Shown: positions 49,580 to 58,788, counted from the first letter of the stretch. The stretch: 64,000 nt of DNA from Pseudomonas viridiflava (GCF_900580865.1 NZ_UTBZ01000095.1:62001-126000); one strand, 5' to 3'. Notes: generated by a model from the letters alone, not told the origin. Program-made: numbers and translations.

Positions 49580-50796
49580 CCCCACAGCCCCATCTGCTGC
49601 GGCATCGGCCGATCGCGCAATTGCTGATAGAGCATATGGCTGGTGGCCTCGGCTTGCTGCGGATGGTAGTCGCTGGTGATGATGAATGGCTTGGCCTTGG
49701 CCAATACGCAACGCATGCGCGCGACGTCTTCGTAACGAATGCGCCGCTGGCGGCGCAGCTCGACCAGACGTTCGGTGGTACGCAAACCAATGCCGGGAAT
49801 ACGCGCAATCAACGACGCTTCGGCACGGTTCAGATCCAGCGGGAACACTTCGCGATTCTGCAACGCCCAGGCCAGTTTCGGGTCGATGTCCAGCGCCAGA
49901 TTGCCCGGGCCCTTGAGCAACTCATCGGCGCTGTAGCCGTAGCTACGCAAGAGAAAATCGGCCTGATACAAACGGTGTTCGCGCATCAGCGGCGGTGCGG
50001 CCAGCGATACGCTTTTCGGGCTGTCGGGAATCGGGCTGAAGGCCGAATAGTAGACCCGCCGTAGACGGAAGTTGCCGTACAAGGCCTGGGCGCTGTGGAG
50101 GATGGTGCTGTCGTCGGTGTCGTCGGCGCCGACAATCAATTGCGTGCTCTGCCCGGCCGGGGCGAACTTCGCCGAGCGCGGTTCGTTCAGCACGGTCTGC
50201 ACGCCGGTGTAGATGGTGTTCATCGCTTGCTTGATCGAAGCGATGTCCTTCTCCGGCGCCAGCACTTGCAAACTGGCATCGGTGGGCAGTTCGATATTGA
50301 CGCTCAGGCGATCAGCGTAGCGCCCTGCTTCTTCGATCAATGCCGGGTCGGCTTCGGGAATGGTCTTGAGATGGATGTACCCGCGAAACTCATGCTCTTC
50401 GCGCAGCAGCTTCGCCACCCGCACCAATTGTTCCATGGTGTAGTCCGCCGAGCGAATGATCCCCGAACTGAGAAACAGCCCGCTGACGCAGTTGCGCCGG
50501 TAGAAATCCATGGTGAGCGCCACGACTTCTTCGGGGGTGAAGCGTGCGCGCGGAACATCGCTGGAGCGGCGGTTGACGCAGTACTGGCAATCGTAAAGAC
50601 AGAAATTGGTCAGCAGAATCTTCAACAACGACACGCAACGGCCGTCCGGCGTGTAGCTGTGGCAAATGCCCATGCCATCGGTCGAACCCAAGCCGCTCTT
50701 GCCTTCGGAACTGCGCTTGGGCGCGCCGCTGCTCGCGCAGGAGGCGTCGTACTTGGCGGCGTCGGCGAGGATGCTGAGCTTGTCGATGATTTGCAT
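49576..50796 (-). CDS. putative DNA modification/repair radical SAM protein (TIGR03916 family)
   Basis: This 406-residue radical SAM enzyme binds its [4Fe-4S] cluster through C66, C70 and C73 (FCLYDCQYC). The N-terminal DAAKYDASCASSG and GICHSYTPDGRC are family marks with three further conserved cysteines. A helix-hairpin-helix region near 325-375 (LIARIPGIGLRTTERLVELRR) suggests DNA binding. The family is predicted to repair or modify DNA, but the reaction is unknown. A near-perfect LexA box lies directly upstream, which points to SOS control of this two-gene operon. Confidence 0.9.
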   Translation of the reverse strand: MQIIDKLSILADAAKYDASCASSGAPKRSSEGKSGLGSTDGMGICHSYTPDGRCVSLLKILLTNFCLYDCQYCVNRRSSDVPRARFTPEEVVALTMDFYRRNCVSGLFLSSGIIRSADYTMEQLVRVAKLLREEHEFRGYIHLKTIPEADPALIEEAGRYADRLSVNIELPTDASLQVLAPEKDIASIKQAMNTIYTGVQTVLNEPRSAKFAPAGQSTQLIVGADDTDDSTILHSAQALYGNFRLRRVYYSAFSPIPDSPKSVSLAAPPLMREHRLYQADFLLRSYGYSADELLKGPGNLALDIDPKLAWALQNREVFPLDLNRAEASLIARIPGIGLRTTERLVELRRQRRIRYEDVARMRCVLAKAKPFIITSDYHPQQAEATSHMLYQQLRDRPMPQQMGLWG

Positions 50797-50805
50797 GGCG
50801 CGAGC

Positions 50806-50833
50806 CCTATACTGTTTGCATATACAGTATAGG
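50806..50833 (-). promoter_or_regulatory. LexA (SOS) box
   Basis: CTGTTTGCATATACAG at 50812-50827 fits CTG-N10-CAG, inside perfect nine-base arms CCTATACTG and CAGTATAGG. It ends nine bases before the radical SAM start codon. Confidence 0.88.
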
Positions 50834-50889
50834 GTCGACAGCGGTGATACAAGGTGGCAGATGCGCCCCTCGTCGGTCAGAAGCTGAAA

Positions 50890-50988
50890 ATCAAAAGATC
50901 GCAGCCTTCGGCAGCTCCTACAGGGATTCGGTACGGTCGGAATTTATCGGGCGGGCACGCTTTACGGCTGGCTGCGATCTTTTGATCT
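50890..50988. repeat. family B inverted repeat
   Basis: ATCAAAAGATCGCAGCCTTCG at the left and GGCTGCGATCTTTTGATCTG at the right. It overlaps the 3' end of the regulator gene at 50918-51691. Confidence 0.88.
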
Positions 50989-51691
50989 GCCCGTCTACCG
51001 GCCACTCAACGCCAAACCGCGCACCGATCTCCTTGCGCCCCGCCGCCGTCAACGCCAACGCCCGACTGTCCAGATCCTGTGTCACCCACTTGCGCTTCAA
51101 CGCGGTCTGCAACAACGCCGCGCCCAGCGAGCCACCGAGATGCGGCCGGCGCATGCTCCAGTCCAGGCACGGACAGGCAAACTTGCGGCGCAGGGTGGTC
51201 AAATCCTGCACGTCGATGCCCAGCCCGAGAAACAACGCCTCCCCGCTTTCACTCAAGCGATACGCCTGCTCGTCGGTTGCCACCAGCCAACCGCCTGCGA
51301 TCAAGTGGTCATGCAGCAACACCGCCAGCGTCCCGGCCATGTGGTCATAGCAGGTGCGTGCGAATTGCAGGCGATCCGGGGTGTGCGCCTTGAACGTCGG
51401 GGCGGCGTTCTGGCCAATCACCATCAGCGCTTCCAGCGCCTGCGCCACGCGCTGATCGGCGAGGCTGTAATAGCGATGGCGACCCTGCACATGCAGGCGC
51501 ACCAAGGCCAGATCCTTGAGCTTCGCCAAGTGCACACTGGCAGTCGAGGCACTGACTTCGGCGATCGTCGCCAATTCGGTGCTGGTGCGGGCGTGGCCGT
51601 CCATCAGCGAGCAGAGGATTTTTGTCCGCGCCGGTTCGGCGATGGCGGCGGCCACCTGCGATACACCGATGTCTTGATGTTCTGCGTGCAT
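50918..51691 (-). CDS. ArsR-type HTH regulator with C-terminal effector domain
   Basis: This 257-residue protein has an N-terminal winged helix (VAAAIAEPARTKILCSLMDG, STELATIAEVSASTASVHLAKL). A longer C-terminal half has FARTCYDHMAGTLAVLLHDHL and FACPCLDWSMRRPHLGG, a pattern shared with the uncharacterised ArsR regulators of this size. C-terminal residues from about 230 (DGQIKRSQPAV onward) are encoded by a family B repeat and are probably not functional. It is divergent from the P450 gene 79 bases away and may control it. Confidence 0.87.
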   Translation of the reverse strand: MHAEHQDIGVSQVAAAIAEPARTKILCSLMDGHARTSTELATIAEVSASTASVHLAKLKDLALVRLHVQGRHRYYSLADQRVAQALEALMVIGQNAAPTFKAHTPDRLQFARTCYDHMAGTLAVLLHDHLIAGGWLVATDEQAYRLSESGEALFLGLGIDVQDLTTLRRKFACPCLDWSMRRPHLGGSLGAALLQTALKRKWVTQDLDSRALALTAAGRKEIGARFGVEWPVDGQIKRSQPAVKRARPINSDRTESL

Positions 51692-51770
51692 AGTTCGCTC
51701 CCGGACGAATCGTCGTCGTTGCGCAGTGGAGATAGTAGCAACACTTTCCCCGCCGACAAGGATGCAAACC

Positions 51771-52874
51771 ATGAACCCGATCAGCGCCGCAACGCATGTC
51801 GATCCTTATCCCTACTACGCCGAACTGCGCGCAGCAGGTGGACTGACGTTTTATCCGGATCTGAAACTGTGGGTCGCCAGCAGCGCCCGTGCGGTGTGTG
51901 CGGTGTTGGCCCACGCCGGTTGCCGGGTGCGCCCGGCGCAGGAACCCGTACCCAAAGCGATCGCAAAAGGCATGGCCGGCAAGATCTTCGGCCAATTGAT
52001 GCGGATGAATGACGGTGAACGCCAGCGCTGTCCGCGTTCGGCAATCGAGCCTGAGTTGGCACTGCTCGACCCTGACGCGGTTAACGCATTGGTCGCCGCG
52101 CGGTTGATCACAGCGGACGCCGACGGTGCGTACAAGGCAATGTTTCGTGGCCCGGTGTGCGTGGTCGCTGCGCTGCTGGGCTTCACGCCGGCGCAGGCGC
52201 GGGCGATCAGTGAATTGACGGCGGACTTCGTCGCCTGCCTGTCGCCGTTGAGCAATGACCTGCAATTGGCCGCAGCGGACGCGGCGGCCGAACACCTGCG
52301 CGGCTACTTCAACGAGCTGCTCGCCGAACCAGCCAGCGACTTCCTCCGCGCGATCCAACAGCGCTTTACCGGCGATGAAGACACCATGATCGCCAACCTG
52401 ATCGGCCTCTGCTCGCAGACGTTCGAAGCCTGTGCCGGACTGATCGGCAACACGTTGTTGGCGTTACGTCGTCAGCCGGCGTTGCGCGGCGAATCCATTG
52501 AAGCACTGCTCAACGAAGTCCAGCGCTTCGACCCGCCCGTACAGAACACCCGGCGCTTCGTCGCCGCGTCCTGCGAGATTGCCGGTGTGCGTGTCGAGGC
52601 GGGTGATGTGATTCTGGTTTTGCTAGCCTCGGCCAATCGAGATCCGGCGCTCAACGAACAGCCGGAGCAGTTTCTGCCACAGCGCGAGAACCGCCGCAGT
52701 TTCAGTTTTGGTAGTGGTCGGCATCAGTGTCCGGGGCAAGCGTTGGCGATGAGTATTGCCGGGGCGACGGTGAGGGAAATACTCAGGCATGAGATCGACC
52801 TGAATCGCCTGAACTGGCACTACAAGCCTTCGCTCAACGGACGCATTCCCTTGTTCAGCGACGTGGGCGCCTGA
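51771..52874 (+). CDS. short cytochrome P450 with altered I-helix
   Basis: This 367-residue P450 is about 30 residues shorter than most bacterial ones. The haem motif FSFGSGRHQCPG (311-322) holds the ligand C320, and the K-helix ExxR is E249-R252. In the I-helix the usual AGxETT reads QTFEAC (217-222): the acid is kept but the oxygen-activating threonine is alanine. ATG at 51771 follows AAGGA. No redox partner gene is adjacent. The substrate is unknown; peroxygenase or substrate-assisted chemistry is possible. Confidence 0.87.
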   Translation: MNPISAATHVDPYPYYAELRAAGGLTFYPDLKLWVASSARAVCAVLAHAGCRVRPAQEPVPKAIAKGMAGKIFGQLMRMNDGERQRCPRSAIEPELALLDPDAVNALVAARLITADADGAYKAMFRGPVCVVAALLGFTPAQARAISELTADFVACLSPLSNDLQLAAADAAAEHLRGYFNELLAEPASDFLRAIQQRFTGDEDTMIANLIGLCSQTFEACAGLIGNTLLALRRQPALRGESIEALLNEVQRFDPPVQNTRRFVAASCEIAGVRVEAGDVILVLLASANRDPALNEQPEQFLPQRENRRSFSFGSGRHQCPGQALAMSIAGATVREILRHEIDLNRLNWHYKPSLNGRIPLFSDVGA

Positions 52875-52880
52875 CAGTCC

Positions 52881-52980
52881 GTCTTCGCGAGCAAGCTCGC
52901 TCCCACAGGGTTATCGGGTGTGCACACTATTGTGGTCACCCGATAGCTAATGTGGGAGCGAGCTTGCTCGCGAAGAGGCC
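52881..52980. repeat. family A REP doublet
   Basis: CTTCGCGAGCAAGCTCGCTCC and GGAGCGAGCTTGCTCGCGAA lie in the convergent gap after the P450 gene. Confidence 0.9.
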
Positions 52981-53004
52981 AGCCCAGTCACTACAAATGC
53001 TGGC

Positions 53005-54390
53005 TCAAGCCGCCCACTGCAAAATCAACCAGCTGTTAGCACCACTGATCACCACAAATAACCCCCAAGCCAGCACTCGGGTTGGCCAGCGATTCACAAA
53101 CGGCCCCATCAACTTTTTATCATTGGTCATGCGGATCAATGGGTACAAGGCAAACGGCAACTGCAGACTCAACACCACCTGACTCAGCACCAGCAATTTG
53201 CCGATCGCGTTATCGCCCATCAGCCACACGCCAATAAACGCCGGAATCAACGCCAGTCCGCGAGTGATCAAACGCCGCTGCCAGCACGGAATCCGCAGGT
53301 TCAGGTAACCCTCCATGATCACTTGACCGGCAATGGTGCCGGTGAAGGTCGAACTCTGCCCCGACGCGAGCAACGCCACGCCGAACAACACACTGGCCAG
53401 CGCACCGCCGACCAGCGGATCGAGCAAGTGGTAGGCGTCCTGAATGTCCACCACGTCGGTGTGCCCGGACTGGTGAAACGCCGCTGCCGCGAGAATCAGG
53501 ATCGCCGCGTTGACCAGCAACGCCAGCGCCAGCGAACCGATGGTGTCGATGCGCGCCAGTTTCACCGCGTCCTGCTTGCTTGCCAGGTCCTTGCCGATCA
53601 TCCGCGTCTGCACGATCGAGGTGTGCAGATAGAGGTTATGCGGCATCACCGTCGCGCCGAGAATACCGATGGCCAAGTACAACGGCGCCGCTTCGCCAAT
53701 CGCCGCCAGCGACGGTTTGAAACCTTGGGCGACGTCAGGCCAGTACGGTTTGATCAGCAACAGTTCAACGAAAAAACACACGCCGATGGTTGCGACCAAT
53801 ACCAGCATGATCGCTTCCAGCCGGCGGAAACCGCGATTTTGCAGGGCCAGCACCAGCAAGGTGTCGAATGCCGTCAGCGCGATACCGAAGGTCAGCGAAC
53901 AGCCAAGCAGCAAGTGGAACGCCAAGGCGCAGCCGAGCACTTCGGCCAGATCGGTGGCGATGATCGAGATTTCCGCCAGCACCCACTGCAGCCGTGCAGT
54001 CGGCGTGCTGTAGCGTTCACGGGACAGTTGCGCCAGATCGCGCCCGGTGGCAATGCCCAACCGCGAACACAGACATTGCACGACCATGCCGGCCAGACTC
54101 GCCAGCAACACCACAAACAACAGGCTGTAGCCAAAGCGTGAACCGGCCTCGATGGCGGTGGCCCAGTTGCCCGGATCCATGTAGCCGATCGACACCAGCA
54201 ACCCGGGGCCGGCGAAACGCAGTACGCGTTTAAAGAACGAGGCGTTGGGGTCAACCGCGACACTGCCAGCCACTTCCGGCGGGCAAAACGGCGCGGTGGC
54301 GATTTTGGGCAAGCTGAATTTCACGCACACATCCAGAAACAAGTCGGAAAAACGCAGCTTAGAGGTTTCAGCCGGAGCCTTGAAGTGCAA
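53005..54390 (-). CDS. mntH: Nramp-family manganese/divalent metal transporter
   Basis: This is an inner-membrane proton-coupled importer of Mn(II) or Fe(II), with about eleven helices. The metal-site motif MDPGN is at 71-75 and the helix-6 MPH motif is in GATVMPHNLYLHTSIVQTR. The start is uncertain. The full frame begins with TTG at 54390, only seven bases after the neighbour stop. GTG codons at residues 21 and 23 are alternatives, and no ATG precedes the first helix. It is downstream of the chalcone-isomerase-like gene and may be co-transcribed with it. Confidence 0.9.
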   Translation of the reverse strand: MHFKAPAETSKLRFSDLFLDVCVKFSLPKIATAPFCPPEVAGSVAVDPNASFFKRVLRFAGPGLLVSIGYMDPGNWATAIEAGSRFGYSLLFVVLLASLAGMVVQCLCSRLGIATGRDLAQLSRERYSTPTARLQWVLAEISIIATDLAEVLGCALAFHLLLGCSLTFGIALTAFDTLLVLALQNRGFRRLEAIMLVLVATIGVCFFVELLLIKPYWPDVAQGFKPSLAAIGEAAPLYLAIGILGATVMPHNLYLHTSIVQTRMIGKDLASKQDAVKLARIDTIGSLALALLVNAAILILAAAAFHQSGHTDVVDIQDAYHLLDPLVGGALASVLFGVALLASGQSSTFTGTIAGQVIMEGYLNLRIPCWQRRLITRGLALIPAFIGVWLMGDNAIGKLLVLSQVVLSLQLPFALYPLIRMTNDKKLMGPFVNRWPTRVLAWGLFVVISGANSWLILQWAA

Positions 54391-54396
54391 AAGAAT

Positions 54397-54933
54397 CTAT
54401 CGACTCACCCCCAACAACTGTTCGCGCAACTCGGGACTGCGTGTGCGCGGATCGAGCCAGATATCAAAAAACGCCCGGGCAAATAGTGGGTCATCGATCT
54501 CATGCTGTAACTGCTGGCCGACAAAAAACCGCGCGCCCTGCCCCGGCAGATACACGCCGGTAATCCGCGTGCCGGCCTGCACATCGACGAACGATTGCTG
54601 CATCTGGATCTGCCAACCAGCCAATTGCGCCGGGCTGACGCGACCATTGGCCAAGCGTTTGATTTCATCGACACTGGCCTTGACCAGATCATCGCGAGAT
54701 ATGTTGCGGCGATAGATCAGCTCCAGCGCAAACGGCTGACCGTCGACCAAGGGCCGCGCGGCACTCCACAGGCGCGCGTTGTAGACATCGAAACCAAATA
54801 CGCTGTAATCGCCGGTGCCGATGATTTGCGCGCCGGGCACGGCGTCCTGCCAATTGGCCCAGGTTGGCGTCAGCAATAGCGCCCACAAGCCGATGCCGCA
54901 ACATCCCCGTAACACCTTGGGTGTTTTGTTCAT
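54397..54933 (-). CDS. periplasmic chalcone-isomerase-like protein
   Basis: This 178-residue protein has a signal peptide (cleavage near TWA-NW) and a chalcone-isomerase-like fold. VPGAQIIGTGDYSVFGFDVYNARLW and LELIYRRNISRDDLVKASVDEI match the bacterial family. Members are thought to bind fatty acids or haem-like ligands; no activity is established. It is six bases from the mntH frame. Confidence 0.82.
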   Translation of the reverse strand: MNKTPKVLRGCCGIGLWALLLTPTWANWQDAVPGAQIIGTGDYSVFGFDVYNARLWSAARPLVDGQPFALELIYRRNISRDDLVKASVDEIKRLANGRVSPAQLAGWQIQMQQSFVDVQAGTRITGVYLPGQGARFFVGQQLQHEIDDPLFARAFFDIWLDPRTRSPELREQLLGVSR

Positions 54934-55080
54934 CGCGGTATCGACTCCGGCAAGCCCTGATATTCAGAGCATAGTCGGATATTGCGCCAGGCACTTTGTA
55001 TACAAAAACTGCGCACATGGGCAGCAATCGCCAGTCGACAATGCTAACGTGGCCTCCCCTCAATGGATGGAGACACCTGC

Positions 55081-55854
55081 GTGCTGATCCTCAAACTGCT
55101 GCTGATTCCCGGTTTTCTGCTGCTGATTTCCCTGGCGGGCAAACGTTGGGGGCCGAGTGTGGCCGGATGGCTGTCGGGGTTGCCGGTGGTGGTCGGGCCG
55201 ATTCTGTTTTTCCTCGCCATCGAGCAGGGTCCGGCGTTTGCCGCGCAATCAGCGGTGGCGGCGTTATCGGCGATGTTCGCGATGATTGCGTTCTGCATCA
55301 CCTATGCGCAGGTCGCGCAACGGGCGAACTGGCCGTTGGCGCTGACAGTTTCCTTGACGGTCTGGGGAGTGCTGGCCCTGGTGTTATCGCTGATTCCAGC
55401 ATCCTTGCCGTTTTCGGTGGCGGCGGCGGCCATTGCCCTGTTGTCTTCACCGTATCTGTTCCCCGCCGTGCAACCGGTGCTGAGCGGCCCGGCGCCGAAG
55501 TCGGACAAACTGATCTGGCGAATGATCGCCGGCGCCGCGTTGACGCTGGTGGTGACGATGCTCGCCAGCACCGTCGGCGAGCGCTGGAGCGGTTTGCTCG
55601 CAGTGTTCCCGGTACTCGGCAGCGTGATGGCGGTGTTCTCGCAACAGACGCGCGGCCCGGCGTTTACCGCCGCACTGTTACGGGCGACGGCGACCGGCAT
55701 GTATTCGTTTTCGGCGTTCTGCCTGGTGTCGGCACTGACGCTGCCGAGCATGGGGCTAAGCGGATTTGCCGTCGGCGTTGCGGTGTCGGTGGCCATGCTC
55801 GGCGTGACCAAACGCCTGCTGGCCCGTCCGCTGGCGAAAGCGCAGGCGCAGTAA
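55081..55854 (+). CDS. polytopic membrane protein of unknown function
   Basis: This protein of about 257 residues has eight or nine hydrophobic helices and no recognisable catalytic motif. GKRWGPSVAGWLSGLPVVVGPILFFLA near the N-terminus is typical of an uncharacterised proteobacterial family. The GTG at 55081 was chosen because GGAGA precedes it by seven bases; an ATG at 55063 is possible. Its neighbours give no clue. Confidence 0.75.
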   Translation: MLILKLLLIPGFLLLISLAGKRWGPSVAGWLSGLPVVVGPILFFLAIEQGPAFAAQSAVAALSAMFAMIAFCITYAQVAQRANWPLALTVSLTVWGVLALVLSLIPASLPFSVAAAAIALLSSPYLFPAVQPVLSGPAPKSDKLIWRMIAGAALTLVVTMLASTVGERWSGLLAVFPVLGSVMAVFSQQTRGPAFTAALLRATATGMYSFSAFCLVSALTLPSMGLSGFAVGVAVSVAMLGVTKRLLARPLAKAQAQ

Positions 55855-55938
55855 CCGCTCAGGCGATTCGCGCTGGAACGTCCGGCACGCTCCGTGGGAT
55901 GATCGCCCGCCTCGCGCGACCATCCCACGGAGATTTAC

Positions 55939-56496
55939 ATGTCATTGTTGAGCAAAAAAACCGTCGTCCTGCTGGTGGCGGCCCTCGCCGGTTTCGGCGC
56001 CCTTCACGCGCAAGCGGCCAAGAAAAATGCCGGCACCGAGAAAGTCTCGATGCTCGAGGGCAAGTTCACCTTTGTGCTGCCAAAAGGTTTCGTCGCCGAC
56101 CCGCTGCCGACCAGCCCGAGCGGGACCACCGGCACGATGTACACCAACGAGGCCACAAAAACCGTGGTCATTACCGCTGAAAACAAGATCCCTGAAGGCC
56201 AGCACGTCAAGGACAACGACGGGCAGTTTCTCGACGGCAGCGTGTCGAGTTTCATCGAAGACCAGCGCAAAGCGCTGCCGGACTTCAACAAACTCAGCGA
56301 GAAGAGCCTGACCCAGAAAGGCACCGGCCTTGGCCTGCGTCAGGTCGACAGCACTGCGACCCAGGGCGGTGGCCAGACTATCAACACCACGCTGATGGCC
56401 GGTTCAGGCACGAAGATGGCGCTGGTGCAGGTGATCTCCCGCGCCAGCGACAAGAAAGGTCACGATGCCCTGGTGAAAACCATCCTCAAGGATTGA
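55939..56496 (+). CDS. periplasmic protein, possibly DcrB/PsbP-like
   Basis: This 185-residue protein has a signal peptide (cleavage at AQA-AK). The mature domain FTFVLPKGFVADPLPTSPSG...TMYTNEATKTVVITAENKI resembles the DcrB/PsbP-type fold seen in small envelope proteins. No active site is visible. It ends 11 bases inside the convergent hydrolase gene. Confidence 0.72.
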   Translation: MSLLSKKTVVLLVAALAGFGALHAQAAKKNAGTEKVSMLEGKFTFVLPKGFVADPLPTSPSGTTGTMYTNEATKTVVITAENKIPEGQHVKDNDGQFLDGSVSSFIEDQRKALPDFNKLSEKSLTQKGTGLGLRQVDSTATQGGGQTINTTLMAGSGTKMALVQVISRASDKKGHDALVKTILKD

Positions 56497-57202
56497 GCTG
56501 CTGCAACCAGCCGTTCAAGTCGCGCAGCTCGGCCGCACTGATACTGTGGCCGACGCCGGGATAGGCATGGAACTGCGGTTTGTAGCCCAGCTTCTGTAGT
56601 TGCGCATTGGCCTCGGTGCCGTTTTTATACGGCACCGGATCATCGGCCGTGCCATGGCCGATGAAGATGCTCAGTGGCAACGGCTGCTGCTCGGCCTTGA
56701 GTTCAGCCTTCAAAACCGGCAATAAACGTCCGCTAAGCGCCGCAATCCCGCCGACGGCGACTGGCGGCCGCAACCCCACTTCGTAGGTCATCATCGCGCC
56801 CTGGCTGAAACCGATCAGGTACACCTTGTCTGGGGTGGTGTGATATTTCTGCGCCGCTTGCGCGATAAAGTCGCGCAGCTTCTGGCCACTGACCTTCAGA
56901 TCATCGGTCTCGCCGTTGTAGGCACCTTCGCCCTTCTTGCGAAACCACTGGAAACGTCCTTCACCCAACGACAGCGGTGCCTGCACCGACAGGTAGTTGT
57001 ACTGCGCCGGCAGCTGAAATTTCATGCCGATCAGATCGGCTTCGTTACTGCCGTAGCCGTGCAGGAATATCACCAGCGGCCGCGCCTCGGTGTCGGCATG
57101 CACCTGCTCGATGTACTTGAGCGGCAGATCGGATTGCAGCGTGGTTTGCGCCTGCACAGCGGTGGACGCCAGCAGGGTCAACAGAGCAAAGACCTTCAAC
57201 AT
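56486..57202 (-). CDS. exported phospholipase/carboxylesterase-type hydrolase
   Basis: This 238-residue protein has a signal peptide (cleavage near VQA-QT) and a YpfH/carboxylesterase-like alpha/beta hydrolase domain. The oxyanion loop is FLHGYGSNEAD, the Ser is in GFSQGAMMT, the Asp in HGTADDPVPY and the His in GVGHSIS. It probably hydrolyses esters in the periplasm; the substrate is unknown. Confidence 0.87.
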   Translation of the reverse strand: MLKVFALLTLLASTAVQAQTTLQSDLPLKYIEQVHADTEARPLVIFLHGYGSNEADLIGMKFQLPAQYNYLSVQAPLSLGEGRFQWFRKKGEGAYNGETDDLKVSGQKLRDFIAQAAQKYHTTPDKVYLIGFSQGAMMTYEVGLRPPVAVGGIAALSGRLLPVLKAELKAEQQPLPLSIFIGHGTADDPVPYKNGTEANAQLQKLGYKPQFHAYPGVGHSISAAELRDLNGWLQQLNP

Positions 57203-57290
57203 AGAGCCTTCCTTTCACAGAGTGTCGGGTTCGGGGGGAGCCTAACATCCTCGGGCAAGGAACCAAATGCAGGGGGTGTTGCTGATGCCG

Positions 57291-57385
57291 CCATCGCTGG
57301 CAAGCCAGCTCCCACAGTGATTGAAGGTGTTCACGAATACTGTGTTCAACATCACCCCTGTGGGAGCTGGCTTGCCAGCGATGAG
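57291..57385. repeat. REP variant (family A relative)
   Basis: ATCGCTGGCAAGCCAGCTCCC and GGGAGCTGGCTTGCCAGCGAT form an inverted pair, a sequence variant of family A. Confidence 0.85.
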
Positions 57386-57429
57386 GCCAGTAGCCCCAAT
57401 GAAGGTCTATAGATTGGGTTGGCTGATGG

Positions 57430-57504
57430 CCCCTTCGCGAGCAGGCTCGCTCCCACAGGGGAATGCATGTCCAAGGTGGGAGCGAGCCTGCTCGCGAAAG
57501 GGCC
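57430..57504. repeat. family A REP doublet
   Basis: CCTTCGCGAGCAGGCTCGCTC and its inverse are placed right beside the variant pair. Together they fill most of the 323-base gap from 57203 to 57525, which has no gene. Confidence 0.9.
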
Positions 57505-57525
57505 AGTGAATCCGACGAATATCTG

Positions 57526-58638
57526 TCAGTCGTTGGTCAATTTCCCTGTACGAAACGCCACCCGCCCCGCCACTTTCGCCTGCCAGATCCCCGGCTCGGT
57601 ATAGCGCCCGCGATCCAGCGCAAACAACACGCCACTGGTGCCGGCGCGCACGGTGGTCACGCGATCCTGCAACGGATCCACCACCTCGAACAACGCATCA
57701 CCCTTCTCCACCCACTCGCCAGCATTGCGCAGAAAACTGACCACGCCATGGTGCGGCGCGAACAGGTATTCGGTGCCCTCGAACGGTAGGCCTTCACAGC
57801 ATTCGCTCGGCGCCGCCGGCCATTCGCCGCTGATGAAACCCTGCTCGGCGAGGAAGCCCAGAATCGCCTCGCAATTGGCCTGCGCCTGATCGACCCGGGT
57901 ATCGCCCATGCTGCCCAGTTCCAGCGTGGTCGCTAGGTTCGCCGCCGGAATCGCAGCGTTAGGAAATGCCCGCGCCAGCCGCAACCACGGCGTCGAGCAG
58001 GATTCATCGAACGAACTGCCGCCGGAATCTTCACACAACAGCGCCACCCCGGCCTTCAAACGAGCTGCCAACGACTGCCACTGCGGCCAGTGCTGCGGCA
58101 GCGCATACAAATGAATCGCCGCGTCGAAATCGCAATGCAGATCAAGGGTGATGTCGGCATCGCAGGCATGGCGCAGCAACAAGCGATGCAAGGCTTCCAG
58201 TTGCGAGGCCGGGGCCGGCAGCTCATCGAATACCTGGCCCATGGCTTGGCGGATCAGTGCAACGTTGGCCTCCCCATCAGCGCCCAGACGCTCACCAATC
58301 AACGCCCCGACCGGTGCGCTGAGTTCGACGAAAGCGCGGTTGAAATTCTTGCCGCTGCCCAGTTCGAAGCGGCCCATGTGCGCACCTTGCAGGTGTTGAT
58401 CGAGGCCGATCGGGTTGGCGACTGGCACCAGTTCAATCACGCCCTGCAAACGGCCTTGCTGTTCGAGTTCATTGAGGCGTTGCTTGAGTTCCCACGCGGT
58501 GCGCATGCCCGGCAGTTCATCGGCGTGCAGGCTGGCCTGGATGTACACCTTGCGGGTGCCTGCGCCATAGCGAAACACGCTGAGCGAGCGCTCGCTGCCC
58601 AAGTGGCTCCAAGGCAGAACATGGTCGATGCGTTGCAT
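57526..58638 (-). CDS. succinylglutamate desuccinylase/aspartoacylase-family zinc hydrolase
   Basis: This 370-residue protein belongs to the AstE/AspA metallocarboxypeptidase-like group. Zinc ligands are H38 and E41 in ASLHADELPGMRT and the later His in LDLHCDFDAAIHLY. A C-terminal biotinyl-lipoyl-like beta domain (EWVEKGDALFEVVDPLQD) is typical of the long form. It should cleave an N-acyl amino acid amide bond. It lies upstream of nothing obviously related, but an amino acid binding protein gene is next on the same strand. Confidence 0.86.
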   Translation of the reverse strand: MQRIDHVLPWSHLGSERSLSVFRYGAGTRKVYIQASLHADELPGMRTAWELKQRLNELEQQGRLQGVIELVPVANPIGLDQHLQGAHMGRFELGSGKNFNRAFVELSAPVGALIGERLGADGEANVALIRQAMGQVFDELPAPASQLEALHRLLLRHACDADITLDLHCDFDAAIHLYALPQHWPQWQSLAARLKAGVALLCEDSGGSSFDESCSTPWLRLARAFPNAAIPAANLATTLELGSMGDTRVDQAQANCEAILGFLAEQGFISGEWPAAPSECCEGLPFEGTEYLFAPHHGVVSFLRNAGEWVEKGDALFEVVDPLQDRVTTVRAGTSGVLFALDRGRYTEPGIWQAKVAGRVAFRTGKLTND

Positions 58639-58672
58639 GGGTAACTCCTCAATATCTGGATCACAAAGATCC

Positions 58673-58766
58673 CCTGTAGGAGTGAGCCTGCTCGCGATAG
58701 CGGTGGGTCAGCCAACACATTCATTGAATGACACACCGCTATCGCGAGCAGGCTCACTCCTACAAG
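58673..58766. repeat. family A REP doublet
   Basis: TGTAGGAGTGAGCCTGCTCGC and its inverse lie between the hydrolase and binding-protein genes. Confidence 0.9.
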
Positions 58767-58788
58767 GGTCTCATCACAATTAGAGCGC

